The translations under genes were made by a program, and so were the position numbers. The notes beneath the pieces were generated by a model, which saw only the letters and a list, made by a program, of their open reading frames with translations, searched no databases and had not been told where the DNA came from. A stretch of DNA of 64,000 bases from Sphingomonas ginsenosidimutans (GTDB taxonomy: Bacteria; Pseudomonadota; Alphaproteobacteria; Sphingomonadales; Sphingomonadaceae). The stretch is taken from assembly GCF_002374835.1 (NCBI RefSeq), contig NZ_NWVD01000004.1:62001-126000 (forward strand), written 5' to 3'. Shown one piece after another: positions 27,744 through 36,874 of the stretch (positions within the stretch are counted from its first letter, which is position 1; every line of letters begins with the position of its first letter).

Positions 27744-28525
27744 CAGAACGCGCTCACCAGATTGACCTTGGCTTCCCACGCGTCCGCGCGGCGCCAGGTC
27801 TGCGACAGGTCACCGACCAGCGGGCCGAAGTAGCACCGCCGCTGGCGCAACACGTCCGGCGCCGGATCGGTGACGAGCGCGACGCATTCGGTGTTGCCGA
27901 TCCGCTCGAACAGTGGTTGCGTCATCGCCTCCACCTCCGTCTTGCGGGCGCTGGAGAAGGTCAGCGCGACGGTGCGCAGCTTCGCGCCGCTCGCCCGCAG
28001 CAGGACCCCGCGGCGGGAAAATTCCAGGCTGCCGAGATCCTTCACACCGATCGACGCACCAAAACTGAAATTGCGCTCCAGCACGATCCGCGCGCCGATC
28101 ACCGCGCGCGCGACTTCCACGAATCCTGCCGTCGCGCTGTAGACCTCGATCAGCACCTGCCGGTTCACGATCGGCTGATCGGCCGCGAACAGGCTCACGC
28201 CCCGGCCATCTGCCAGCGATTGGGCGCCGGCGAAGACGGGCTGGGCGGGCGCGACCAACGTCCACGCCTCACCCGGCGCCGAGCGCGTGTAGAAGTTGAG
28301 CGCGCCGGCCGACCCGGTAAACCGCACCCCGAACAGCGCGACGGTGTCGAAAGACGCCATCTGCCCGATGTCCAGGATCAGCTGCACGACGCCGCCGGGA
28401 TTGAGCGGCGCGCGCCAGATCACACCGGCATAGTCGTTCGCCACGTTCAATCCGCCGTGCCCGGCGTCGGCCGCCGCGATCACGTCGACGATCGGCAGCG
28501 GCGCGATGATCCATGCGTTCGCCAT
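27743..28525 (-). CDS. Phage tail protein, 260 aa
   Basis: The protein reads MANAWIIAPLPIVDVIAAAD, then a beta-rich carbohydrate-binding-like region (LILDIGQMASFDTVALFGVRF) and a C-terminal part (RQRRCYFGPLVGDL, NLVSAF). It lies between the small tape-measure-adjacent gene and the tail tip gene, with ATGA coupling to the latter. A GTG 9 nt upstream overlaps the previous stop and may be the true start. The exact family is unknown. Confidence 0.65.
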   Translation of the reverse strand: MANAWIIAPLPIVDVIAAADAGHGGLNVANDYAGVIWRAPLNPGGVVQLILDIGQMASFDTVALFGVRFTGSAGALNFYTRSAPGEAWTLVAPAQPVFAGAQSLADGRGVSLFAADQPIVNRQVLIEVYSATAGFVEVARAVIGARIVLERNFSFGASIGVKDLGSLEFSRRGVLLRASGAKLRTVALTFSSARKTEVEAMTQPLFERIGNTECVALVTDPAPDVLRQRRCYFGPLVGDLSQTWRRADAWEAKVNLVSAF

Positions 28526-28530
28526 TCGCC

Positions 28531-28893
28531 TCACCCGAACGTTTCGAAGGAGGTGGCCTCGGCGTCGAGGTCGATCTCGATGCGGGCGGCAAGGTGTACG
28601 GAGTCGACCGCCTGTTCGCCGTCAACGATCCGCAAGCTGGGCACCCCCGCCGACAGGTCGGGCCAGATGATCCCCATCGCCTCGACCGCGAACCGCCGCC
28701 GCTCGACCCCGATCAGCGCGCCGCGCGCGTTGACGATCGCCTGCGCGTCGGCCGCGGCGTCGCAGAATCCCCGCGCCGGGGCGACCAGGCCGTCACGCGC
28801 GTTCGGATAGCGCGCGGCGACTGCCGCGCCCTCCCAGCTGGCGACGACGGCGTCTCGCGACGCCGCGGCGATATCGGCGGGATCGGCCGGCAT
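28531..28893 (-). CDS. Tail protein, 120 aa
   Basis: The start overlaps the tape-measure stop. The product has an acidic N-terminus, FCDAAADAQAIVNARGALIGVERRRFAVE in the middle, and IEIDLDAEATSFETFG at the end. No motif is recognised. Position between tape measure and tail tip genes implies a distal tail role. Confidence 0.6.
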   Translation of the reverse strand: MPADPADIAAASRDAVVASWEGAAVAARYPNARDGLVAPARGFCDAAADAQAIVNARGALIGVERRRFAVEAMGIIWPDLSAGVPSLRIVDGEQAVDSVHLAARIEIDLDAEATSFETFG

Positions 28894-31800
28894 CAGCCGA
28901 ACGCCCGCACGTCGCCGATGAAGCCGGACGCGCCGCCGCCCTGCATCTGCGCCAGCAGCTGCCGGACGCTCTCCATCTGATCCGACAGCTGGGACAGCAG
29001 CTCGTTGCCGGTCTGCGTGTTGCTCGCCGTCTTCGCCGCGCTGTCGGCCGTCGCCTTCGCGAACGGGCTTTCCACCCCCGGCGTGATAGGGACGGCATTG
29101 TCGATCGTCTCGATCGCCTTGGCGGTCGCCGCCTGGATCTGCGCCTGCGCATCGAAATACGCCTGCGTCGATCCGTACAGCTGGCGCTCGACGTCGAGAT
29201 AGGCGCGCGCGGCCTGCTGGTACTTGTCCTGGTCGACGCGCTGCCCGGCGCCGATCTGGTCGAGGTACGGCTTCAGCTGCGCCAGCGCCGTCGCCTCCTG
29301 CTCGCGCAATGAGTACGGCGAGTTGCCGCCCAACTTCAGGTCGGTCAGGAAGGACTTGAGCGAGGCGGACGCCGCCGCGGTGGAGTTTTTCACCTGCTGC
29401 AGCTGGAGATTATACAGCTGCTCGGCGCGCGCCATTTCCTCCGCGCTGGCGCCGCCCTCCTTCAACGCGTCGACGGTCTTCTGGAACCGGCGGTTCAGAT
29501 CGTCCACCGCCGCCCCGACCGGGTCGAGCATCGCCTTCAGGTCGCGCGGCACGCTTTCGATCAGCAGCGCCTTGTTGAGCGCGGAGTCCAGGTCCTTGCC
29601 CGCGGCGAGGACCCGCTTGGCCGCCTCGCTGATGCCCTTCACGGCGCCATCGGCGATCGCGTCGCGGATGGCAGCTTCGACCGCGGCGGACTCGTCGGTG
29701 CCGTCGTAGATCAGGCCGGGCACGCGGCCGGGCGAATATCCCTTCTCGCCGACGGTCTTCGTGTTGGTCGACGAAACGCGGTAATAGTCGTCGTACTTGC
29801 CGATCGACACCATGTAATCGCCGAGCGTGCCGCCCAGCTGATCGACGATGCGGTTGACGCCCTTCTGCACCGCGCCGCCCAACCCGGACAGCACCTGCTG
29901 CACGCCGGCATTGTTGCCGCCGATGACGCCGACGTTCGATCCGGTGACCGAAACCGCGCCGGTCTTCGCCTTTTGGAACAGCCCGCCCAGCAGACCGCCC
30001 AGCGCCCCACCGACCAGCGACCCGATCGGCCCGGCCGCGCCGCCCAGCGTCTTGCCGAGCGCGCCGCCGACCTCCTTGGTGACGACCTTGCCCAGCTCCT
30101 TGCCGGCCAGCTCGCCCAGGATGCCGCCCGCGGCCGATCCCACCGCGCTGTTCTTCTTGCCGGTGATCCCGGAAAAGATGCTCCCGCCGATCTGGCCCGT
30201 CGCGGCGCCGGCAAGCGCGGTGGTGATCGCGCCCAGCGACTTGTCGGAGAGGTTCAGCCCGACGCCCTTGAGCGATTCGCCCAGCAGCTTGGCCGTCTCG
30301 CGCGCGCCGCCCTGGATGCCGCCCGGCGCGAACAGCGCGTTGGCCGCTCCGCCGATGCGAAGCCCGAACATGTCGGCGATATTCCCGACCGCGCCGGCCA
30401 GCGCCTCGCCGGCATTGAGCGCGCCCAGCTCGAGTCGATGGTTCCACAGGTCCGTGGCGGACATGATGCCGGCGTTCAACTCGCCGACCGCGGCATTGAT
30501 CGAGTCCTCACCGATCACGGTGCGGAACGACTGGTTGAACGCGTTCGATCGCGCGTCGACCATCCGCTGGCGCGCGCCCTTCATCAGGTCGAAGCCCTCG
30601 CCGGCGCCCAGCTTCCCGGCCGCCTGAAGCTTGATGATCGCGGCGATCTCGTCGCGATACTGGCGCGCCGCGGCGGTCGCCGGGTCGAAGCGGTCGGCAA
30701 GCTGATCGAGCGAGCGTTCCAGCTCCGCATTCGACCGCTTCGCCTCGTCGGCCGCAGCCTTCTGCGCGCGCAGCTCGTCCGCGTAGGCACGCGAGGCGGT
30801 CGGCGCACGGCGGAAACCGAGGACCTCCGAACGTGCAAACGGCGCGGTCGACACACCGTTGTCCTGATTGCCACCGGTCACCAGCACGCGACCGCGCGCG
30901 TCGGTGCCGGCGTAGAAGCCGGTGTGTCCCTGGCCGCCGGTGCCGCGACGAAGGACGACGATGTCGCCCTGCGTCGGACGGTTCGTCGCCGTGCCGTAAT
31001 TCAGGAACGACCTGGCGGCCAGGCTGCCGGTGCCTTTGATCCCTTGCCCCGCCAGCACCGCGTTCACGAACGCCGCGCACCAGGCGGTCTTCTCCGGGTC
31101 GATCGAAATCCCCGCGCCCCCGAACAGGTCGCGCAGCGTGGCCCGCCCACCGGCGGTATCCTCGCGCGCGCCGACAAACCGCTGCGCGGCAGCCAGCGTG
31201 GCGGCGCCGCCCTCGTTCGCGATCGTCGTGCCAAGCGCGACGCGCCCGCCGCGCTCGGCCGCACTCTCGCGATCGCGAGCGGCCTTGGTTTCCTTGTCCT
31301 TCTGGCGTTCGTACCCGGCCAGAACACCTTCAAGCGAGTCGGCGAGCTGCTTGTTATTGCGCGCGGCCTTGATCGCGGCATCGGCGAGATCGTCGTACTT
31401 CCGCTTTATCTGCTCGACCGGGTCGGCGAGTGCGGCCGCGTTTTCCTTCGCGATCGTGACCGTTGCGTCGATGACACCTTGTTCGGCTTCGCGCATGGCG
31501 CGGCGCTGCTTGGTGAGTTCCTCGCGGAGCCGGTCCACTTCCGCGCTGGCGGCCTGTATCTGACCCGCAAAGAGGTAGTCGCCGTCAACTGTCGGCACCT
31601 TACTCGACTGCTCCGCGGCCGCAACGACATCCGCGAGTTTTTGACGCGCCTGAAGAAGTTGAAGCGACAGGTTGGCCACATCGCCGCGACGATCGTCGAA
31701 ACGGCGTTGCGAGTTGTCGAGGTTTTGACGGTTGATCTGTCGCTGGCTTACAAGTCCGCGCTCCATTTCAGCATTGAGCGCACGCTGGGCCTCGATCTGG

Positions 31801-32648
31801 CCCTCGATCGACCGCGTGAACTGGATTTTCGCCTGACGGTTGACTTCCGTCTCTTCGGCATCCTTTCGCAACTTGTCGATCGCCTCACCGAGGGCGTCAT
31901 TGCCCTCGAGAATTTTCGCGACGAACGGTGCGAGCGCGATGACAGCGGTCGTGGTCAGAATGCCGCCAAATGAAGTGAGGAAGGCCGCGACACCGGCCAT
32001 CCTTCCACCCATCCCCTGCAGCGCGAACGACGCCTGGCCGATCTGCTGGACGAAGGCGGTGACGGCGCTCTGGCCGCTGGCGACCTGCACCGTAAAGTCC
32101 TGAGCCTGCTGACCCAGCATCATCATCGACTGGCGCTGCTGGTTGGCGCTGACGACATGCTTATTGCCGGTGTCGGTCAGCTGACGGGTTTGCATCGTCG
32201 TCTGGTTCAGCTCGACCTGCACCGCTTCTAGTGCGATGATGCGTTCCCGGATCGCCGCCGCATCGCGCTCCGATGCAAGGGCGGACACCGCAGCGGCGTC
32301 CGCATCCCGGCGCAACGCCTCTGAATCGACATTCGCCGCGCCAGCGGCGGCCTGCATCGCGACAGCCATCTGACGAGCCGCCTCGGCACGTTGCTCGCTT
32401 GCTTCGGCCGCCCGCCGCAGCTGCCCGATCTCCGATGACAGGTCCAGGGCACCCCCGGCGGTGCGGGGCATCTGAAACGCGGTGGCCGCAAGCCGCTGCA
32501 CGTCACTGAACGAAGACGCCCAGCTCGCGCGAACATCCTGCGATGCAGTGCGCATTTTTGATGCAAGCTCTGCGGCCTTCTTTCCGCCCTCGGAGGAGAA
32601 TTGCTCCGCGCGCAGCTGAAGCCGCGCGACGACGTCGATATTCGCCAT
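28893..32648 (-). CDS. Tape measure protein with embedded peptidoglycan hydrolase
   Basis: The 1251-residue protein starts MANIDVVARLQLRAEQFS after GAGGAG. Residues 1-450 are largely helical or coiled coil with a hydrophobic stretch (AAFLTSFGGILTTTAVIAL). Residues about 480-613 form a TIGR02594/CHAP-like cysteine peptidase domain: WCAAFVNA (Cys near 523), GHTGFYAG (His near 575) and VTGGNQDN. A Gly/Ala-rich hydrophobic zone follows (GQIGGSIFSGITG, GPIGSLVGGALGGLLGGLF). It sets tail length and should cut peptidoglycan locally during DNA entry. Confidence 0.9.
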   Translation of the reverse strand: MANIDVVARLQLRAEQFSSEGGKKAAELASKMRTASQDVRASWASSFSDVQRLAATAFQMPRTAGGALDLSSEIGQLRRAAEASEQRAEAARQMAVAMQAAAGAANVDSEALRRDADAAAVSALASERDAAAIRERIIALEAVQVELNQTTMQTRQLTDTGNKHVVSANQQRQSMMMLGQQAQDFTVQVASGQSAVTAFVQQIGQASFALQGMGGRMAGVAAFLTSFGGILTTTAVIALAPFVAKILEGNDALGEAIDKLRKDAEETEVNRQAKIQFTRSIEGQIEAQRALNAEMERGLVSQRQINRQNLDNSQRRFDDRRGDVANLSLQLLQARQKLADVVAAAEQSSKVPTVDGDYLFAGQIQAASAEVDRLREELTKQRRAMREAEQGVIDATVTIAKENAAALADPVEQIKRKYDDLADAAIKAARNNKQLADSLEGVLAGYERQKDKETKAARDRESAAERGGRVALGTTIANEGGAATLAAAQRFVGAREDTAGGRATLRDLFGGAGISIDPEKTAWCAAFVNAVLAGQGIKGTGSLAARSFLNYGTATNRPTQGDIVVLRRGTGGQGHTGFYAGTDARGRVLVTGGNQDNGVSTAPFARSEVLGFRRAPTASRAYADELRAQKAAADEAKRSNAELERSLDQLADRFDPATAAARQYRDEIAAIIKLQAAGKLGAGEGFDLMKGARQRMVDARSNAFNQSFRTVIGEDSINAAVGELNAGIMSATDLWNHRLELGALNAGEALAGAVGNIADMFGLRIGGAANALFAPGGIQGGARETAKLLGESLKGVGLNLSDKSLGAITTALAGAATGQIGGSIFSGITGKKNSAVGSAAGGILGELAGKELGKVVTKEVGGALGKTLGGAAGPIGSLVGGALGGLLGGLFQKAKTGAVSVTGSNVGVIGGNNAGVQQVLSGLGGAVQKGVNRIVDQLGGTLGDYMVSIGKYDDYYRVSSTNTKTVGEKGYSPGRVPGLIYDGTDESAAVEAAIRDAIADGAVKGISEAAKRVLAAGKDLDSALNKALLIESVPRDLKAMLDPVGAAVDDLNRRFQKTVDALKEGGASAEEMARAEQLYNLQLQQVKNSTAAASASLKSFLTDLKLGGNSPYSLREQEATALAQLKPYLDQIGAGQRVDQDKYQQAARAYLDVERQLYGSTQAYFDAQAQIQAATAKAIETIDNAVPITPGVESPFAKATADSAAKTASNTQTGNELLSQLSDQMESVRQLLAQMQGGGASGFIGDVRAFG

Positions 32649-32658
32649 CCCGCTCTCC

Positions 32659-33327
32659 TCAACTGGTCGTGACGGCGCCGGCGCGCCGGATGAACTCGCC
32701 GGGGATGCTGCGCTGGGCTGCGGCGACGATCGTCGGGACCGCGACGGCGTTGCGGAACTTGACCATCGGCAGCAGGACGAAGATCGGGATCGTCGTGCTG
32801 CCCCGGCCCGCCGCAATGCGCTTCTCGCTGTTCGCCCGGGCAACCTGTTTCCGGCCGGAGAGCACGGCGTTGTCGGCGACGAGCAATGGAGCGCGGCCGG
32901 GGCGGGCGACGAACCGAAGCTTTACGCCTGGGTGCCGACGCTCCCAATCCGCCGGTGACAGATCGCGGGCGCGGCCCCTCGGTCCCGCCGCCGGAAGCGG
33001 TACCGCCAGGAACTGACCGCGCTTGCCGCGCACTTCGCCGGGGTGTGTCCAGAACTCGATTGCACCGCGGCTGCGCAACTTGCCGTTGACGAACACCTCA
33101 CCGGCGGGGTCGCGCGCAGGGCCGTGGTCGGGATACGCGCGCGACCCCCAGGCGCGCCACAGCCGGCCCGGAACAGCATCGCGCGTCGCGGCCTCAAGCG
33201 CCCGCTCCAGCCCCTTGGTGACGTCGGCGATCGTCTCCGTCCCGGCAGACAGGTAGCGGCGGACCAACCGGTCGGCGTCGCGATCCAGCTGCGCCGTATC
33301 CAACAGCAAATCGACGCCGTCAGCCAT
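32659..33327 (-). CDS. Tail-completion type protein (DUF6441-like)
   Basis: The 222-residue protein begins MADGVDLLLDTAQLDRDADRLV and contains AVPGRLWRAWGSRAYPDHG and a C-terminal IPIFVLLPMVKFRNAV segment. This arrangement, just before the tape measure gene in phages of alphaproteobacteria, matches DUF6441 as far as I can tell from memory. Its ATG lies 5 nt before the stop of the frameshifted chaperone product. Confidence 0.6.
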   Translation of the reverse strand: MADGVDLLLDTAQLDRDADRLVRRYLSAGTETIADVTKGLERALEAATRDAVPGRLWRAWGSRAYPDHGPARDPAGEVFVNGKLRSRGAIEFWTHPGEVRGKRGQFLAVPLPAAGPRGRARDLSPADWERRHPGVKLRFVARPGRAPLLVADNAVLSGRKQVARANSEKRIAAGRGSTTIPIFVLLPMVKFRNAVAVPTIVAAAQRSIPGEFIRRAGAVTTS

Positions 33328-34158
33328 CCTTCAGCATCTCCTCAATGATCGCGAAGGCGTCGAGGAGGGCCGCGGGCTGGTCGGCAGGCGCGCCGGCGCA
33401 CGGCAGGAGCCGCCCGCCCAGCGCCCCGGTGAAGCGGGCGGTGACGAGGTAGAGGTCTACGACCGGCCAGACCCACGCCGGGAGCGCGAGCCGGGGGTTT
33501 TCCTTCCAGCGCTGGCCGTCAAGCTCCCAGCCTCCGTCGACGTGGCGTCCGAATTCGAAGTCGGCTGGCCGTCGCCGGACGATGACGGCCGCGCGGAGTT
33601 TCCCCGCTCCTCCTCCGAAACATAGGCGAGCGCGAAGGCGCGGTTGCCCGCCGCCAGCAGCACCTGCGGGTCGATCGACATCAGGGTGGCGTCGCTGACC
33701 ATGCCGTCGGGCGCGCGCGCGAAGGTCACGCCGGCGCCGATAATCCCGATGCAGAAACGGCGCAGCGCGACCAGCGGGGCCAGCTCGCGCCGGCGCTCGA
33801 TCTGCGCGATGAGGTCGCGGTACGCGGGCCAGTTGACCGCCAGCACCTTCTTCACCTCGGCGAGCAGGCGGCGATCGGCGTCGGTCATCGCCGCGGTGCC
33901 GACCTCCATCTCGGTGTCGATCAGCTCCAGCAGCCGGCCCTGATCCTCGTCCTCGGCCAGCAGCGCCAACACGCCTTCACGGACGGCCGCGAGCAGCTCG
34001 AAACTGTAGACGCGCCCGGCCTGGTGCTGACCGGCCAGCTCCGCCTCCATCTGCGCGCGCGCGATGACGCCGGGGGTGCGCAGGTGGAAGACGGGGGCGC
34101 CTTCCTGGCCCTCGAGCCAGGACGGGGTGAAGGTGACGCTCGCTTCGGCGGTAACCAT
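33320..34158 (-). CDS. Tail assembly chaperone, -1 frameshift product (gpGT-like)
   Basis: Slippage on GGGAAAC joins 187 zero-frame residues to 92 residues in the -1 frame, giving 279. The downstream part reads LRAAVIVRRRPADFEFGRHV, then GWELDGQRWKENPRLALPAW, VWPVVDLYLVTARFTG and AFAIIEEMLKDG, far more protein-like than the zero-frame tail, and ends at TGA (33320-33322) overlapping the region of the next start. The -1 frame is open across the whole stretch and lacks its own good start. This is the T domain that recruits tail tube subunits. Confidence 0.72.
33457..34158 (-). CDS. Tail assembly chaperone, zero-frame product (gpG-like)
   Basis: The 233-residue product starts MVTAEASVTFTPSWLEGQE. 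The first 186 residues look like folded protein, ending AFALAYVSEEERG. The last 46 are Ser/Gly/Arg-rich read-through of the same DNA in the wrong register. A GGGAAAC slippery heptamer lies at the junction. By analogy with lambda G/GT it binds the tape measure protein during tail assembly. Confidence 0.75.
   Translation of the reverse strand: MVTAEASVTFTPSWLEGQEGAPVFHLRTPGVIARAQMEAELAGQHQAGRVYSFELLAAVREGVLALLAEDEDQGRLLELIDTEMEVGTAAMTDADRRLLAEVKKVLAVNWPAYRDLIAQIERRRELAPLVALRRFCIGIIGAGVTFARAPDGMVSDATLMSIDPQVLLAAGNRAFALAYVSEEERGNSARPSSSGDGQPTSNSDATSTEAGSLTASAGRKTPGSRSRRGSGRS
33567..33604 (-). promoter_or_regulatory. Programmed -1 ribosomal frameshift signal
   Basis: On the minus strand the heptamer G-GGA-AAC (33604-33598) is read in zero frame as CGG GGA AAC, the canonical X-XXY-YYZ arrangement. 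Seven bases later a 7-bp stem GGCCGTC/GACGGCC (33590-33584 with 33573-33567, 10-nt loop) follows, the right distance for a stimulatory structure. Confidence 0.75.
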
Positions 34159-34171
34159 GGTCCCGGCCTCC

Positions 34172-35419
34172 TCAGTAGAAGACCAGGACGCGGTCGGTGT
34201 CGCGCGTCACGGCGTCCTTGCCGTTCGGCAGGCACTGCAGCGTCGTGCCGTCGGCCATCAGCTTGCCGCGCTGCTCGGCTTCCAGCGTCACCGGCTGGGC
34301 CAGCGGCACGACCAGCGCCCAGCGGTTGCCGACGACCGACCCGTGGCGCAGCATCGCCGGCATCCGCACGCCGTTGCCGATGTCCGAAATCGTGTCGCGG
34401 TTCGCCACCAGCGTGGCGAGCGGATTGACCTTCAGCATCGACTTCCGGTCGGTGATCTGGCCGGGGCCGAAACCGAACGGCGTGTTCGGATCGTCGATAT
34501 TCTCGATCTGCGAGCCGGGGTCCAGCGACCAGGCGCTGAGGCTGCACTTGCGCCGGTTGAGCAGCGCGGCCTGCGAGACATCGGCGCCCTGGACCAGCAC
34601 CGGCGCGGAGTGCGACGCGATCACGATGTTACCCGGGATCGCCGCATCGACCCTGCCAGCGAAGATCCCGGTGCCGTTGAAGGTGCCATAGCCGGGCTTT
34701 GCGCTGCTGCCCTCGAGCGAGATCGTCCCGCGCACCGCGGTGAAATTCGCGAGCGTACCGTCGCGGTAGATCGCCACCGACGCGGTCGGGTGGTCGACCA
34801 GCCGCGACGCCGGGTCGCTGGGCGAGGTCTGCGCGTAGGTCCAGCTGGCCGGCACCGACACGCTGGTGGTGGCATCGAGCGGCGGGGTGAAGCTGTCCGC
34901 CAGCGTCGCGACGCGACCGGCCGAATATTCGATCACCGCCGCGGCCGAGCCGGCACCGGTGCCCGCACCGATCAACAGCATCGAACCGAGCAGCGCGCGC
35001 GCCACGCCAGGGAAGCCTGCCGCGAGCGTGACGCTGGTGGCGGTTCCGGCGGTCGCGACAGCCGCGGCGATCGCCGCCTGGAACTGCCCGCGCCAGCCGG
35101 CCGCCTGCAACACCGCGTGGTGCGGCGGCTTGACCGTGCTGGAATAGACGACGTTCGGGCCTGCGCCCTTGATGCGGAAGCGGAAGCTGATCGGGGTCGA
35201 CTGGCCGATGATCAGCGGCGCGCCGGCGACGTAGGAACCGGTTGCCTCGTTCGAATCCTCCTGCGTCCACGGCGTACCGTAGGTGACGCTGTCGGCCTCA
35301 ACCGGAATCGCGTGCAGGGTCGGGTCGAGCGCCAGCGGCGTGTTCTCGTCGACCTGCAGGCCGAAGAGGACCGCCACGTTCGTCTGGCGGATCGTGGGAT
35401 CGTTGGTGTTGACGGCCAT
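34172..35419 (-). CDS. Major tail tube protein
   Basis: This 415-residue protein, MAVNTNDPTIRQTNVAVLFG, has long beta-rich stretches, a conserved PLIIGQSTPISFRFRIKG region and a domain with NGTGIFAGRVDAAIPGN. It lies directly before the frameshifted chaperone gene and after the tail terminator, the usual position of the tube subunit. It is longer than minimal tube proteins and so probably carries an extra surface domain. Confidence 0.75.
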   Translation of the reverse strand: MAVNTNDPTIRQTNVAVLFGLQVDENTPLALDPTLHAIPVEADSVTYGTPWTQEDSNEATGSYVAGAPLIIGQSTPISFRFRIKGAGPNVVYSSTVKPPHHAVLQAAGWRGQFQAAIAAAVATAGTATSVTLAAGFPGVARALLGSMLLIGAGTGAGSAAAVIEYSAGRVATLADSFTPPLDATTSVSVPASWTYAQTSPSDPASRLVDHPTASVAIYRDGTLANFTAVRGTISLEGSSAKPGYGTFNGTGIFAGRVDAAIPGNIVIASHSAPVLVQGADVSQAALLNRRKCSLSAWSLDPGSQIENIDDPNTPFGFGPGQITDRKSMLKVNPLATLVANRDTISDIGNGVRMPAMLRHGSVVGNRWALVVPLAQPVTLEAEQRGKLMADGTTLQCLPNGKDAVTRDTDRVLVFY

Positions 35420-35428
35420 GACTGGTCC

Positions 35429-35851
35429 TCAGGCTGGCAGCGCGGGGTCGCGCCGCGAGGTGGTGAACTGGATGTCGAAATCCTGCGCGAAGGCGAGGCG
35501 CCGCTCGCTGGACAGGGTGGCGGTGAAGAGGCGCAGGTCCGCGTCGTCGATCAGCTCGGCCGTGCCGCCCAGCGTTTCGTCCGCCATCAGCTCGGCGACG
35601 ACGCCGGCGTGGAGCGCGAGGCGGGCTGCGGTCGGTGCCGCGCCGCCTTCACCGACCACGAAGCCGTCGACCGTGACGGTCATCACACGGCGGGTCAGCG
35701 CGGCCTCGCGTTCGATCACGTGGTCGCCCGCCATCGTGACGCCAAGCGACGTGTCGGCGGTCGGGTCGCCTGCCGGCTCGATCTCGATCTCGTCGGCCAG
35801 CCCCGCGAGGCGCGTGGCGATCGCCGCGAGAATGATGTCACGGACCGTCAT
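35429..35851 (-). CDS. Tail terminator-like protein
   Basis: The 140-residue protein begins MTVRDIILAAIATRLAGLAD and ends in a beta-rich part (LSSERRLAFAQDFDIQFTTS). Size and position between the head-tail connector and the tail tube gene fit a gpU-like tail terminator. The start overlaps the upstream stop. Confidence 0.6.
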   Translation of the reverse strand: MTVRDIILAAIATRLAGLADEIEIEPAGDPTADTSLGVTMAGDHVIEREAALTRRVMTVTVDGFVVGEGGAAPTAARLALHAGVVAELMADETLGGTAELIDDADLRLFTATLSSERRLAFAQDFDIQFTTSRRDPALPA

Positions 35852-36174
35852 GACGCCGGTCCGGCGTCGATCACGAACACCAGCCAGGCGCCAACCGCGT
35901 CTAGGCGCGTGCGGTCCTCGACCGCCCAGCGCCGGCCGCGGTGCGTGAAGCTGTCCGCCTTCGTCGGGGCGGCGGGAAGGTCGGCTATCTGGATTTCGTA
36001 TTCAACGCGCCGCGCGGTGCGACCGGCGCCGTAGGGGTCGGGCGCGGCATCGTCGCGGCGCACCGCGGCGATCGGCGCGGGCAGTGCGACCCCGGCCTGC
36101 GTGTAGACGATCCGCTCGCGGTCCGCGAACGCCCTGAAGATGAGGGGCGCCGCGGCCGCGAACGGATCGGACAT
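35848..36174 (-). CDS. Head-tail connector (stopper-like) protein
   Basis: The 108-residue protein MSDPFAAAAPLIFRAFAD contains DPYGAGRTARRVEYEIQIAD and FTHRGRRWAVEDRTRLD, the small beta-barrel pattern of gpFII-like head-tail joining proteins. It is overlapped by 4 nt with the following gene. Assignment rests on size, pattern and position. Confidence 0.6.
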   Translation of the reverse strand: MSDPFAAAAPLIFRAFADRERIVYTQAGVALPAPIAAVRRDDAAPDPYGAGRTARRVEYEIQIADLPAAPTKADSFTHRGRRWAVEDRTRLDAVGAWLVFVIDAGPAS

Positions 36175-36404
36175 TACTTCGCGCGGCCCCGCGTGCGCGG
36201 CGTCGCCGGGGTCTCGCCCTCGTCGGCCCCGTCGGTGTCGTCGTCGGCCACTTCGGAGATCTTGCCGCGCAGGCCCGATACGATCCCGTCGGCGCGTTCC
36301 TCGGTGATCTCCAGCTTGTCGTCGCCGACCGGCACGTCCACGCCGGCGTCGACGTAGCCGCCGCCGTTGAGGTACGCCGGGCTGAGCAGGTGAATGTACT
36401 TCAT
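36174..36404 (-). CDS. Small acidic head-region protein, 76 aa
   Basis: The product starts MKYIHLLSPAYLNGGGYVDAG and has an acidic middle (EVADDDTDGADEGE) and a basic end (TPRTRGRAK). It lies between the decoration-type protein and the connector gene. A head-completion or scaffold-like role is possible from position only. Confidence 0.6.
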   Translation of the reverse strand: MKYIHLLSPAYLNGGGYVDAGVDVPVGDDKLEITEERADGIVSGLRGKISEVADDDTDGADEGETPATPRTRGRAK

Positions 36405-36464
36405 GATCGCAGGTTCCTCATTCGCCCGCGGCTATCCGCCGGGGGGCGTGGTGGGGGTGGGGGG

Positions 36465-36794
36465 TCAGGCGACGGTGCCGTTGAGCCGCACGAAGGCGGT
36501 CGTCGCGCCCGCCACGCGCGCCGCGGTGAACGCACCGATCAGCGTGTTGCCGGCGGCCGTGGCGGTGACGACGCGCGCGGTGTTGTCCCAGTACGCCTTC
36601 GCGCCCTCGGCTACCGCATTGGCGTCCTTGGGCAGCTCGTAATGGCCTTCCAGCTCGAACGGGCCACGCGCGCCCTGCGCGATCGCCGACTTGGCGACGC
36701 CGAAGATCGAGCCGACCAGCGCGCCGCCGCCCGACGCGACCGCATACGGCGCGGCCAGCATCAACGCTGCCGCACGGCCGATGTAATTCTTCAT
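36465..36794 (-). CDS. DUF2190-type capsid decoration protein
   Basis: The 109-residue protein has the DUF2190 pattern: an N-terminal hydrophobic Ala-rich part, GPFELEGHYELPKDANAVAEG, KAYWDNTARVVT and NTLIGAFTAARVAG. Such proteins trimerise on the capsid surface like lambda gpD. It lies next to the capsid gene. Confidence 0.8.
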   Translation of the reverse strand: MKNYIGRAAALMLAAPYAVASGGGALVGSIFGVAKSAIAQGARGPFELEGHYELPKDANAVAEGAKAYWDNTARVVTATAAGNTLIGAFTAARVAGATTAFVRLNGTVA

Positions 36795-36874
36795 GGATAG
36801 TCTCCCGATGCGACGCGGGCGGCTCGAAGGCCGCCCGGGTCACGTCATCCGATGGTGGTGGGGGTGGCGGGCGA

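Noticed and set aside
29973..31973. A 666-codon plus-strand frame inside the tape measure gene
   Set aside because: Antisense to a protein with a clear catalytic domain; composition is typical of a shadow frame.
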